Below are positions 1 to 7,283 of a stretch of DNA of 38,104 bases, one piece after another (position 1 is the first letter of the stretch; each line of letters opens with the position of its first letter). The notes under the pieces were generated by a model. It worked only from the letters and a program-made list of their open reading frames with translations. It ran no database searches and was not told the DNA's origin. Source of the DNA: Paenibacillaceae bacterium (GTDB lineage: Bacteria > Bacillota > Bacilli > Paenibacillales > Paenibacillaceae); contig CAAFUF010000040.1 of assembly GCA_900766135.1 (NCBI GenBank), forward strand, positions 1-38,104, written 5' to 3'. The translations under genes were made by a program, and so were the position numbers.

Positions 1-10
1 ACGCTAGAAG

Positions 11-148
11 ATACCTCAAAGTTCCATAAATCGATGTAAACCTGTGAGATAGTGAGCATGTCTGTGATAACTAAAAACTTGTAGGTCAGGACTCCGGATT
101 TAGGGGGCCTAGCCGAAAGTACATTTGAAAATGCGACATTTGAGGTAT
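11..148. repeat. Intergenic element bounded by a 10-bp inverted repeat
   Basis: ATACCTCAAA at 11-20 is repeated as its exact reverse complement TTTGAGGTAT at 139-148, enclosing 118 bp. No ORF with coding character occupies bases 1-276. Just beyond it a degenerate direct repeat occurs: TGCACTTTTGCACTTG at 174-189 and TGTACTTTTGCATTTC at 225-240 (13 of 16 identical), with a weaker relative near 118-134. It could be a dispersed intergenic repeat or a structured RNA. Copy number in the genome is unknown, so the call is tentative. Confidence 0.35.
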
Positions 149-256
149 TTCAGCTTATTTTGAGAAAATAAACTGCACTTTTGCACTTGAACCGCGAATG
201 AGTCCGGTTTGGGAGCGATTGTGATGTACTTTTGCATTTCATGGAGAGTTTACGTT

Positions 257-271
257 GCGGCACAAAGCCGC
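257..271 (-). terminator. Hairpin just downstream of spo0M
   Basis: GCGGC (257-261) pairs with GCCGC (267-271) around a five-base loop, a few bases past the minus-strand spo0M stop. There is no T-tract on the minus strand, so it is a weak terminator candidate or an mRNA 3'-end hairpin. Confidence 0.3.
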
Positions 272-276
272 CTAAC

Positions 277-1050
277 TCATAGATGCCTTGCGATGACATC
301 CTCCAGTAGGCTGGCAACCGCTTGCGGTCCGCGTTGGAGTTCCTCCTTCGACAGGGGGACTCGCACGAACCGTTCATCCAGCTCCATCGCCTCGGCGAAC
401 AAGCCGCCTAAGCCCCTGGCGCGGCGATCGATTTGCAGCACCAATTCCAATGCCTCGCCCCGCGGGAAGAACAGGATCTCCAGTTCGTCAAGATATCCGC
501 GGAACTTCGAGCCGGGTACATATTCAAATTCCTGCACGAAGGGCAAGGTACCGCCAAGCCTCGGGGCATAGTCGTTCGTCACCTCGCGCAACCGGAAACC
601 CAGCAAAGCGACGGCGTCCAGCACGGTTTGCATTTTCGCATCCGGTACGACTTGAATCAGGTCCTCATCCTTCGGGTCCACGGCCAACTCGATATCGAGC
701 CCGCTTTCGACCCAAATCGGCACGTTGTGCAAAGTCACCGGCATTTGCTCCGGAAGCCGGAACCGGAACGGGAGCTGTTTGCGTTCCCCGGCCTGCAGCG
801 GGAAGCCTTCGGCGACAAGGTATTTGGCAATCGTGCCGGTTGCTCTAATTTTGCGGTCGTTCGACTCGCGCAGGTAGTTGGTCTTGAGTTTCAGATAAAT
901 GTTGCCGATCGTTTGGTCGGTCTCCCTGCCTTCCACATAAATGGTACCGCTGATTTCCCCGCCCAGCTGGACTTCATCCGCATCCAGTTCCGTATGGATC
1001 TGCGCCGAGCCGATACCCACGCTGGCCAGCATTTTCTTGAAAAAGGACAT
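277..1050 (-). CDS. spo0M: Sporulation-control protein Spo0M
   Basis: This 257-residue protein matches the Spo0M family (arrestin-like beta-sandwich fold). It opens with MSFFKKMLASVGIG, followed by a segment typical of the family that specifies extended beta strands (TELDADEVQLGGEISG, then a TYLRE-like stretch). Length agrees with the roughly 250-260 residues usual for the family. Spo0M is a cytoplasmic protein that affects entry into sporulation and vegetative cell-envelope functions; its exact biochemical role is unsettled. The start at 1050 is preceded on the minus strand by an AAGGTAGG ribosome site. It is monocistronic: the upstream GH1 gene on the same strand is closed off by a strong terminator. 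In Bacillus subtilis the homologue depends on sigma-H; I could not identify a convincing sigma-H promoter here. Confidence 0.9.
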   Translation of the reverse strand: MSFFKKMLASVGIGSAQIHTELDADEVQLGGEISGTIYVEGRETDQTIGNIYLKLKTNYLRESNDRKIRATGTIAKYLVAEGFPLQAGERKQLPFRFRLPEQMPVTLHNVPIWVESGLDIELAVDPKDEDLIQVVPDAKMQTVLDAVALLGFRLREVTNDYAPRLGGTLPFVQEFEYVPGSKFRGYLDELEILFFPRGEALELVLQIDRRARGLGGLFAEAMELDERFVRVPLSKEELQRGPQAVASLLEDVIARHL

Positions 1051-1172
1051 GATTTCAACCTACCTTCAACATGAATTTGGTTATGACTGATTTGGGATGC
1101 GTAGGGTTCGTTACGGAAATTTACGAATCTGGGGCGGTGATGGTTTCATCTCCTATGATCTTAGTTGACCGC

Positions 1173-1210
1173 AAAAAAAGGACCTGCCGGATCCTGAGGA
1201 TCCGCAGGCC
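1173..1210 (-). terminator. Rho-independent terminator of the GH1 gene
   Basis: Read on the minus strand, a GC-rich stem (CCTGCGGATCC against GGATCCGGCAGG, one bulge, loop TCA) is followed two bases later by seven T residues (A run at 1173-1179 on the plus strand). It lies about 35 bp beyond the beta-glucosidase stop codon and separates that gene from spo0M. Confidence 0.9.
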
Positions 1211-1244
1211 TATAGGGTCTGTGACGCGTTTTTTTCAAGCCTCC

Positions 1245-2597
1245 TTACAGGTTGGCGCCGTTGCTTTCGATCACCGAACGGTACCAGAATCCGGAGTCTT
1301 TGATCGTTCGCTTCTGGCTGGCGTAATCCGTGTATACCAGGCCAAAGCGTTCGTTGTAGCCTTCGGCCCACTCGAAATTATCGATAAAGGACCAGCAGAA
1401 ATAGCCCTTGAGCGGTACTCCGTCCGCCGCCGCTTGGCGGTACTCGCGCAAGTAGCGGTGCAGGAAATCGATCCGCTGCGGATCATGCACTTTGCCGTCC
1501 AGGGAGACCCAATCGATATTCGACATGCCGTTCTCCGTAATCATGATCGGCAAGCCGTACCGTTCATGGAAGAACTTCGGCCCCCAATACAACGATTCCG
1601 GGGTGACCGTCCAGCGGATCAGCGTTTGCGGATGGCCGTCGGGATTCCCCAGCACCTCCGGTTGGCCGTCCGGGCCCGCTTGCACCGGCGTTCCATGGTA
1701 AATGTTCAGGCCGAGGAAATCCAGCGGCTGGCGAATCGTCTCCATGTCGCCAGGCTTGATCTCCGGCAGCCACGGCTCGAACACCTTCAACCCGTCGTCG
1801 GGATAACGGCCGAAGAAGACCGGATCCATATACCAGGTATTCATCCAGAAACCCGGCTCGGTGATGCTGAACGTCCGGACCCGGGCGGCTTCGATGTTGG
1901 CCGGCGTGGCGGTTGTCGGGAACGAGGTGATGCCGACCGGGGCGTAGCCGATCTCGCACGGCTGCTTCGAGGTCTGGCGAAGCGTTTGAACCGCTTTGCC
2001 GTGCGCCAGCAGGGAATTGTGCACGGCTTGCAGGAACTCGGCATGTCCCAGCTTCAGCCCGGGGGCATGGGTTCCGATGCTGTGGCCCAACCCGAGGAAG
2101 CATTGCGGCTCATTCAGCGTAAACCAATGCTTGACCCGATCCGACAAGCGTTCCGCGATGACCCGGGTGTATTCCGCGAACCAGTCGGAGCTGTCCGGGT
2201 GCAGCCAACCACCGCGCTTGAACAACTCATGCGGATAATCCCAATGGAACAACGTGACATAAGGTTGAATCCCGTTTTCCAGCAATTCGTCGATCAACCG
2301 GTCGTAGAAGTCGAGTCCTTTCTCGTTCACGCGGCCTGTGCCCTCCGGTAGAACGCGAGGCCAGGAAATCGACAAACGGTAAGCTTGAAGGCCGATTTCC
2401 TTCATCAGATGAACGTCTTCTTTATAACGATGGTAGTGGTCGCAAGCAAGATCGCCCGTGTGACCGTCTTTGACGAAGCCGGGGATCTTGACGCACATAT
2501 CCCAGACCGACAGCCCTTTACCTTCCTCGCGGGCAGCCCCTTCGATTTGATAGGCCGCCGCTGCGGCCCCCCAGACGAAATCTTGATGAAAGCTCAT
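1245..2597 (-). CDS. GH1 family beta-glucosidase / 6-phospho-beta-glucosidase-like
   Basis: A 450-residue glycoside hydrolase family 1 enzyme that hydrolyses beta-linked glucosides, probably in the cytoplasm as no signal peptide is present. The N-terminal segment FVWGAAAAAYQIEGA is the GH1 substrate-pocket signature. The general acid/base Glu163 lies in TLNEPQ and the nucleophile Glu355 in ITENG. WSFIDNFEWAEGY near the C terminus is the usual GH1 aglycone/substrate loop. The ending SFIDNFEWAEGY-N-RFGL is typical of beta-glucosidases acting on unphosphorylated sugars rather than 6-phospho sugars. I place the start at 2597 (MSFHQDF) because GGGAG sits six bases upstream; the ATG at 2603 abuts that site. 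The gene stands alone, divergent from cutC, with no transporter or PTS gene adjacent. Confidence 0.93.
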   Translation of the reverse strand: MSFHQDFVWGAAAAAYQIEGAAREEGKGLSVWDMCVKIPGFVKDGHTGDLACDHYHRYKEDVHLMKEIGLQAYRLSISWPRVLPEGTGRVNEKGLDFYDRLIDELLENGIQPYVTLFHWDYPHELFKRGGWLHPDSSDWFAEYTRVIAERLSDRVKHWFTLNEPQCFLGLGHSIGTHAPGLKLGHAEFLQAVHNSLLAHGKAVQTLRQTSKQPCEIGYAPVGITSFPTTATPANIEAARVRTFSITEPGFWMNTWYMDPVFFGRYPDDGLKVFEPWLPEIKPGDMETIRQPLDFLGLNIYHGTPVQAGPDGQPEVLGNPDGHPQTLIRWTVTPESLYWGPKFFHERYGLPIMITENGMSNIDWVSLDGKVHDPQRIDFLHRYLREYRQAAADGVPLKGYFCWSFIDNFEWAEGYNERFGLVYTDYASQKRTIKDSGFWYRSVIESNGANL

Positions 2598-2603
2598 GGC
2601 CAT

Positions 2604-2695
2604 CTCCCTTTATATACAGTTTGTTATTTTATATTATAATAGATAAGCTAACATATGGGGTACAAACGTATCCTCGATAACAAGGAGGTTTCCTG
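2604..2695. promoter_or_regulatory. Divergent promoter region between GH1 gene and cutC
   Basis: This 92-bp AT-rich gap must hold the promoters of both diverging genes. TATAAT is present at 2635-2640 on the plus strand and, because the stretch is nearly palindromic, also at 2633-2638 on the minus strand. No convincing -35 hexamer is visible at 17 bp for either direction, so individual promoters are not assigned. Confidence 0.4.
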
Positions 2696-3403
2696 ATGCT
2701 TCTGGAGGTCATAGCAACTTGCGTGGAGGACGCCATCGTCGCGGAGGCGAACGGGGCGGATCGGCTTGAGCTGATCACGGCGATAACGGAAGGCGGACTA
2801 ACCCCCGGCATTGGCATGGTTCAACAAGTGGTAAAGGCCGTGACCATTCCCGTTCACGTGATGGTCCGTCCGCATAGCCGGTCTTTTGTGTACGGGGAAG
2901 CCGATGTGCTTACCATGGAGGCGGAAGTCCGGGCCATTGCCGATGCAGGGGCGGCGGGCATCGTGTTCGGCGCGATAACCGCCGAGCGTACGATCGACGA
3001 GGCCGCGCTGGAACGGATGTTGGCGCTGGCCGGCGGTCTAAACGTCACGTTCCACCGGGCGTTTGACAAATTGGCGGACCTGCCGTCCGGACTACGTACG
3101 CTGCTGCGGTACCCGCAGGTGAACCGGGTGCTGACGTCGGGAGGACCGCGCCCGGCGCCGCAGGCGGTTCCCGCGATCCGGGAGCTGGTGGAAATCGCCG
3201 GCGGCAGCCCGCTGCGCATTTTGGCCGGACACGGCTTGACCCTGGAGACCGTCTCGCGGATCGTCGCCGAAACGGGCGTCACCGAAGTGCATTTCGGTTC
3301 CGCCGTACGGATAGGCGAGGATGGGCTGGCTCCTCTCGATCCTTCCAAGCTGCTAAGCTTATCCCGATTGCTGCACGACCGAAACCAACAGGGGACCCCA
3401 TAA
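2696..3403 (+). CDS. cutC: CutC family protein
   Basis: A 235-residue CutC-family TIM-barrel protein. Family-typical stretches in order are LEVIATCVEDAIVAEANGADRLEL at the N terminus, EGGLTPG, VHVMVRPHSRSFVY, FGAIT, VTFHRAFD, RVLTSGG, ILAGHGLT and EVHFGSAVR. The full length agrees with the family (about 230-250). CutC was described as a copper-homeostasis protein, but the link to copper is disputed and the enzyme activity is not established. The ATG at 2696 follows an AAGGAGG site with seven-base spacing. No metal-transport gene is nearby, so context does not help to define its role. Confidence 0.92.
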   Translation: MLLEVIATCVEDAIVAEANGADRLELITAITEGGLTPGIGMVQQVVKAVTIPVHVMVRPHSRSFVYGEADVLTMEAEVRAIADAGAAGIVFGAITAERTIDEAALERMLALAGGLNVTFHRAFDKLADLPSGLRTLLRYPQVNRVLTSGGPRPAPQAVPAIRELVEIAGGSPLRILAGHGLTLETVSRIVAETGVTEVHFGSAVRIGEDGLAPLDPSKLLSLSRLLHDRNQQGTP

Positions 3404-3417
3404 TATACCAATGATTT

Positions 3418-3464
3418 ATGGGATAGCAAACCTTTTCCGGAGATAGAATGTCAGTATATCCCAT
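3418..3464. repeat. 8-bp inverted repeat upstream of the FAD oxidoreductase
   Basis: ATGGGATA at 3418-3425 and TATCCCAT at 3457-3464 are exact reverse complements separated by 31 bp, within the 85-bp gap between cutC and the next gene. It may be an operator pair or a long-loop hairpin. There is no T-tract after it, so a terminator for cutC is unlikely. Confidence 0.3.
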
Positions 3465-3488
3465 GGCGAGGGGAGTTATCCGGAAGGG

Positions 3489-4970
3489 ATGTCTATCTAT
3501 TACGAAAGAAAACGAGCCTATGCTTTGCGGCTACTTGTATGGTTTCTGTGCGCCTTGCTGGTGCTTGAATCGGATGGCTTTCCCGCGACGGCGGCGGCGG
3601 CTATCGCTCCAACCTCAAATTGTGGGCCGGGCGGTACCCGCTATGACGTCGTCGTGATCGGCAGCGAAATCGAAGGGGTGCTCTTGGCGAAAAAAGCGCA
3701 TGAGTTCGGGTTAAGCGTGTTGATCCTGGATCCGCGCGAGAAGCCGGGCGGGGAGCTGATCCAGGGGCAGATGCTCGTGCTGGACGAGCCGAATGACAAC
3801 CGCAAGCACAGCTTAGTGCAAGGGGAATTAAAACCCCTGTATGACGGCTACAAGGCCGGGACGATTCGTAAGCTGCCCGCCTTTGAAAGCTATTACCGCA
3901 GGCTGCTCCAAGGGATTCCCCTTCGCAGCGGCATTACCGTCGACGGTGTGGAGATCGAGAACGCCGGCGGGGATGGAAAAGGCAAAACCCTGAAGTCCGT
4001 AACGTACCTGGATAAAGACGGCAAATTGTATCAGGTGCGGGCGGGGTATTTTGTGGAAAATACCGATTTTAACGCGCTCACCGTCCATCTCGGCAACAAA
4101 CGTGTCCCGGGGATGGAAAGCTTGTACAACGGCAAGAAACCCGACTACATGGCGGCTACTTATATGCTGCGGTTCAGAGGCGTCAACTGGGGCAAGCTGC
4201 ATCAAGCGGTGCTGGAGGAGTATCCGCTGACGAACGTCGTCAGGAAATACGGCGCCAACACTTATGTGGATTGGGATTTCGCCACCGGCTTCAGCAACCT
4301 GACCTACAACTACAGACCGCGGAATTCCCAATTGATCTTGAGGGGCCTAAATGCGACGCATCAAAAAAACGGCGAGGTCATCATCAACGGCTTGCTTGTG
4401 TACGATGTCGATCCGGCCGATCCGCAATCGGTCCGTTCCGCCGTTACAAGGGCGAGAGCGGAAGCGCCTTATATCGCCAAGTATTTGCGCAAGCATATTC
4501 CCGGCTTCGCCAAAGCCGAGCTGAACGGGTATCCCGATTATTTATACATTCGCGATTATAACCGGTATGAAACGGATTATGTGCTGAATGATCAGGATGT
4601 GATTTCGGGCCGGATGTTTTGGGACAACGTGACGATAGGGGGGTATGCCGTCGATTTGCAGGCCACCCGCTTCGTGAAGAAGGGCATAAGTTACGGCAAA
4701 CCGGACCGGTACGGAATTCCCCTGCGTTCCTTTGAGTTGAAGTCCTACGACAACGTGCTGGTGGCCGGCAAAAATGTCGGAGCGGAAATCAAAGCCTACG
4801 GAAGCGCCCGCATCATTCCCACCACCGCGCTGGCCGGGGAAACGATGGGCATCCTGCTCGGCCGCGAATGGAAGCCGCATCATAAGCGGTTAAGCGAGTT
4901 GACCCCAGCCGATTTTCGGCGAATCCATCACTACTTGAAAAAGGATTACGGAATTCGGATCGACCGATGA
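3489..4970 (+). CDS. Exported FAD-dependent oxidoreductase
   Basis: A 493-residue protein with an N-terminal export signal: basic residues (YERKRAYALR), a hydrophobic core (LLVWFLCALLVL) and an Ala-rich stretch suited to signal peptidase I near residue 37. The mature part begins with a Rossmann FAD-binding motif YDVVVIGSEIEGVLLA, in which the second glycine of GxGxxG is replaced, followed by VLILDPREKPGGELIQG. This resembles the FAD_oxidored (PF12831-like) family. The C-terminal NVLVAGKNVGAEIKAYGSARI, followed by TTALAGETMGILL, matches the FAD-contacting end of the same fold. The substrate cannot be predicted. The start is uncertain: ATG 3489 is directly preceded by GGAAGGG with almost no spacing, but it is the only ATG ahead of the signal peptide. 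The gene converges on the MocR gene 13 bp away. Confidence 0.8.
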   Translation: MSIYYERKRAYALRLLVWFLCALLVLESDGFPATAAAAIAPTSNCGPGGTRYDVVVIGSEIEGVLLAKKAHEFGLSVLILDPREKPGGELIQGQMLVLDEPNDNRKHSLVQGELKPLYDGYKAGTIRKLPAFESYYRRLLQGIPLRSGITVDGVEIENAGGDGKGKTLKSVTYLDKDGKLYQVRAGYFVENTDFNALTVHLGNKRVPGMESLYNGKKPDYMAATYMLRFRGVNWGKLHQAVLEEYPLTNVVRKYGANTYVDWDFATGFSNLTYNYRPRNSQLILRGLNATHQKNGEVIINGLLVYDVDPADPQSVRSAVTRARAEAPYIAKYLRKHIPGFAKAELNGYPDYLYIRDYNRYETDYVLNDQDVISGRMFWDNVTIGGYAVDLQATRFVKKGISYGKPDRYGIPLRSFELKSYDNVLVAGKNVGAEIKAYGSARIIPTTALAGETMGILLGREWKPHHKRLSELTPADFRRIHHYLKKDYGIRIDR

Positions 4971-4983
4971 ACATGCGCGGAAG

Positions 4984-6462
4984 TTAATGAAGGTAAGGCG
5001 ACCAGGCCCGGTGCAACCGGGCGACGCCTTCGTCGATCCGCTCCGGCGCAACGCCGCCGAAGCCCAGCATGAACGACTTCCGCTCCGTCTCCGGCGGCGC
5101 GTTCCAGAAGAAGGCGGCGGAAGCGATCCTCACGCCGGCCTGCTCGGCCAGCTGCAGCAGCCGCGCCTCCGGCAGGCGGGATCTGACGCTTAGGATCACA
5201 TGCAGACCGGCGCTATCGCCCGTAACGGCAGCCCGCTCCCCGAAATGAAACGTCAGGGAGGCGACGAGCTGCCGGTTTTTTTTGCGATACAGGTTCCTCA
5301 TTCGCCGGATATGCCGCTCGAAGTGCCCTTCCTGCATAAACCGCTGCAGGGTGCGCTGGTGAATCCCCGACGCGGAGGCTTCAAACAGCGTATGGCGTCG
5401 TAAGGCGTGAAAGCGGGGCACCAAATGCTCCGGCAACACGAGATAGTGGATACAGATATCGGGCGCAAGCACCTGGGAGAAGCCGCCGAGATAGATGACG
5501 CGGTCGTTCGGAACCAGTCCTTGCAGCGCCGGCACCGGTTTGCCCTGATAGCGGAATTCGCCGCCGTAATCGTCTTCGATCAGGTAGCCGTCCACCGCCT
5601 TGGCCCATTCCAGCAGCTCCAGCCGGCGGGATAACGGCATGATGAGGCCCGTCGGGAACTGATGGGACGGGGACACGCTGGCGATTCGCGCTCCACTGGC
5701 CCGCAGCAAGTCCGGGCGCAGCCCGTGCTCGTCGAGAGGGACCGGATGTACCGTGAAGTCGAGCGCGGCCAGCGTTGCGGGAACGATCCGGTATCCGGGT
5801 TCTTCGACGGCAACGGCCTGGATCTCGCCTTTCAGCATTTGTCCCAGCAGTAGAAGCAGCAGATGTTGTTCCGCTCCGATGACGATTCGGTCCGGGGAGG
5901 CGTTAACCCCGCGGAACCGGCTTAAGTATTCGGCGATTTCCCGTCGCAATCCCGGTTCCCCCTGGGCGTCCCCATAGAACAGCAGGTCGGCGGATTCCGG
6001 GCGGAAGAGCTGGTTGTGCAGTCTTTTCCATATCGCAAAGGGGAACAGGCTGAAATCGTTCTTGGACAGATGAAAATCGTAAAGAGGGGATTCCGCGCTT
6101 TCGGCATTCGAAGCCAGCTTGGTTTGTGGCATCGCCGCAGTCCCTGGCGGGAGTTTGCGGCCCGGATTTTCGCCGCCCAGCTCAAGGGCCTTATAGGGCT
6201 CCGGCAGTTTGACGACGAAATATCCCCGTTTCGGCCGGCTCTCGATAAACCCTTCGGCGATCAGTTGCTGGTAGGCAAGCTCGACGGGCGTCGTGCTGAT
6301 CCCCAGGAATTCCGCCAGCTTGCGGATCGATGGCAGTCGCTGCTCCTCCTGGAGCGAACCGGCGATGATATCCCGCTTGAACGACTCGTAAATTTCGACA
6401 TACCGGTAGGACCGCCCGGCCAGCTCGGCTTTCCCGTCATTTTGCAGCGGTAAGATATACAT
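4984..6462 (-). CDS. MocR/PdxR-type GntR regulator with aminotransferase-like domain, PLP lysine replaced
   Basis: A 492-residue MocR-family transcription factor: a GntR-type winged helix (about residues 20-90, including QRLPSIRKLAEFLGIS and ESRPKRGYFV) fused to a fold-type I aminotransferase-like domain. The pocket motif EDDYGGEFRYQGKP is kept. The segment that normally reads G-x-FSK-x-L-x-P-x-LR reads GGFSQVLAPDICIHYL, so the Schiff-base lysine is Gln330 and the nearby phosphate-binding arginine is also lost. Such regulators usually sense PLP or its adducts and control vitamin B6 or amino-acid genes; this one may bind another ligand or bind non-covalently. The start at 6462 has a GGGGGAG site. 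It diverges from the GNAT gene, its most likely target apart from itself. No pdxST genes are adjacent. Confidence 0.9.
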   Translation of the reverse strand: MYILPLQNDGKAELAGRSYRYVEIYESFKRDIIAGSLQEEQRLPSIRKLAEFLGISTTPVELAYQQLIAEGFIESRPKRGYFVVKLPEPYKALELGGENPGRKLPPGTAAMPQTKLASNAESAESPLYDFHLSKNDFSLFPFAIWKRLHNQLFRPESADLLFYGDAQGEPGLRREIAEYLSRFRGVNASPDRIVIGAEQHLLLLLLGQMLKGEIQAVAVEEPGYRIVPATLAALDFTVHPVPLDEHGLRPDLLRASGARIASVSPSHQFPTGLIMPLSRRLELLEWAKAVDGYLIEDDYGGEFRYQGKPVPALQGLVPNDRVIYLGGFSQVLAPDICIHYLVLPEHLVPRFHALRRHTLFEASASGIHQRTLQRFMQEGHFERHIRRMRNLYRKKNRQLVASLTFHFGERAAVTGDSAGLHVILSVRSRLPEARLLQLAEQAGVRIASAAFFWNAPPETERKSFMLGFGGVAPERIDEGVARLHRAWSPYLH

Positions 6463-6499
6463 TCGCTCAACTCCCCCTATCCAAACTGTCCTTTATTTT

Positions 6500-6529
6500 T
6501 TGAATCAATTGTATATTTTTAAGTATACA
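6500..6529 (+). promoter_or_regulatory. Putative promoter and operator in the MocR-GNAT divergent gap
   Basis: TTGAAT (6500-6505) and TATACA (6524-6529) are spaced by 18 bp toward the acetyltransferase gene. A perfect 6-bp inverted repeat, TGTATA (6510-6515) and TATACA (6524-6529), overlaps the -10. On the minus strand TATACT-like sequence is also available for the regulator gene. This is the natural place for the MocR protein to bind, which is inference from position. Confidence 0.45.
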
Positions 6530-6634
6530 GTACTGTGCTAAAATGCGAAGAGAAAAGAAGCACCGAATAAAGGGGCCCAGTTGCCGCAGCAAGAGAGAGA
6601 ATCGGTCAAGAGATGAAAAAGGGGATTTCTGAAG

Positions 6635-7189
6635 ATGAGTTACGCTGGTTTTTTGATGGGAGAGAAAGTATATTTGCGCCCGATGAACGTGGAGGATGCC
6701 GAGTGGTATTTTCACAATTTGCATGAGCCGGAGATGAGAAGATGGACGGGGACGAAACGCCACTTCACAAAGGAATTCATCGCTGCTTACCTGGAGCGGA
6801 AAGGACAGGACGAGTCCAGCGTATTGCTGGCCATCGTGCGGCGGGACGAGGATCGGCCGATTGGGGACATCGCTCTGCAGGATATCGATCCGAGCAACCG
6901 ATGCTGCAACATTCGCATTGCGATTAATCATACGGCGGATACCGGGAAGGGGTTTGGCAGCGAGGCCATGAAGCTGATACTGGATTACGGCTTCGGCGTG
7001 CTGGCCCTTCATCGGATCGAACTGAACGTGTTCGACTATAACGAGCGGGCGATGCATGTCTATGAGAAGCTGGGGTTCAAGCGGGAAGGCGTGCAGCGGG
7101 AAGCTTTGTTTTACGACCACAAGTATCACGATTCGATTCTGATGAGCATGCTGGAAGACGAGTTCCGGGCGCTGCACGTCCGCCGCTAA
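6635..7189 (+). CDS. GNAT family N-acetyltransferase (RimJ/RimL type)
   Basis: A 184-residue acetyltransferase of the RimJ/RimL (Acetyltransf_3) type that transfers acetyl from acetyl-CoA to an amino group. It begins MSYAGFLMGEKVYLRPMNVEDAEWYFHNLHEPEMRRW, usual for this group. It keeps the CoA-binding motif A region (RIAINHTADTGKGFGSEAMKLIL) and the motif B region (HRIELNVFDYNERAMHVYEKLGFKREG). The C-terminal YDHKYHDSILMSML is also typical. The substrate is not predictable; relatives act on protein N termini, spermidine or antibiotics. The ATG follows an AAGGGGATT stretch. It is transcribed away from the MocR regulator, which may control it. Confidence 0.88.
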   Translation: MSYAGFLMGEKVYLRPMNVEDAEWYFHNLHEPEMRRWTGTKRHFTKEFIAAYLERKGQDESSVLLAIVRRDEDRPIGDIALQDIDPSNRCCNIRIAINHTADTGKGFGSEAMKLILDYGFGVLALHRIELNVFDYNERAMHVYEKLGFKREGVQREALFYDHKYHDSILMSMLEDEFRALHVRR

Positions 7190-7244
7190 GCTTAATGAAT
7201 TGGAGCCCAAACCGCTACGCATGGCGATCCCCGTCGGGTCATGA

Positions 7245-7267
7245 TATACTTATGGAACAAATGTTCT
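7245..7267 (+). promoter_or_regulatory. LexA (SOS) box over the helicase promoter
   Basis: GGAACAAATGTTCT at 7254-7267 matches the Bacillus LexA/DinR consensus CGAACRNRYGTTYC at 12 of 14 positions, with the core GAAC-N4-GTTC intact. It lies just after a -10-like TATACT (7245-7250), so it would cover the transcription start. The ORF begins 16 bp further on. No good -35 is visible. Confidence 0.8.
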
Positions 7268-7283
7268 CTAGGGGTATCGGCGG

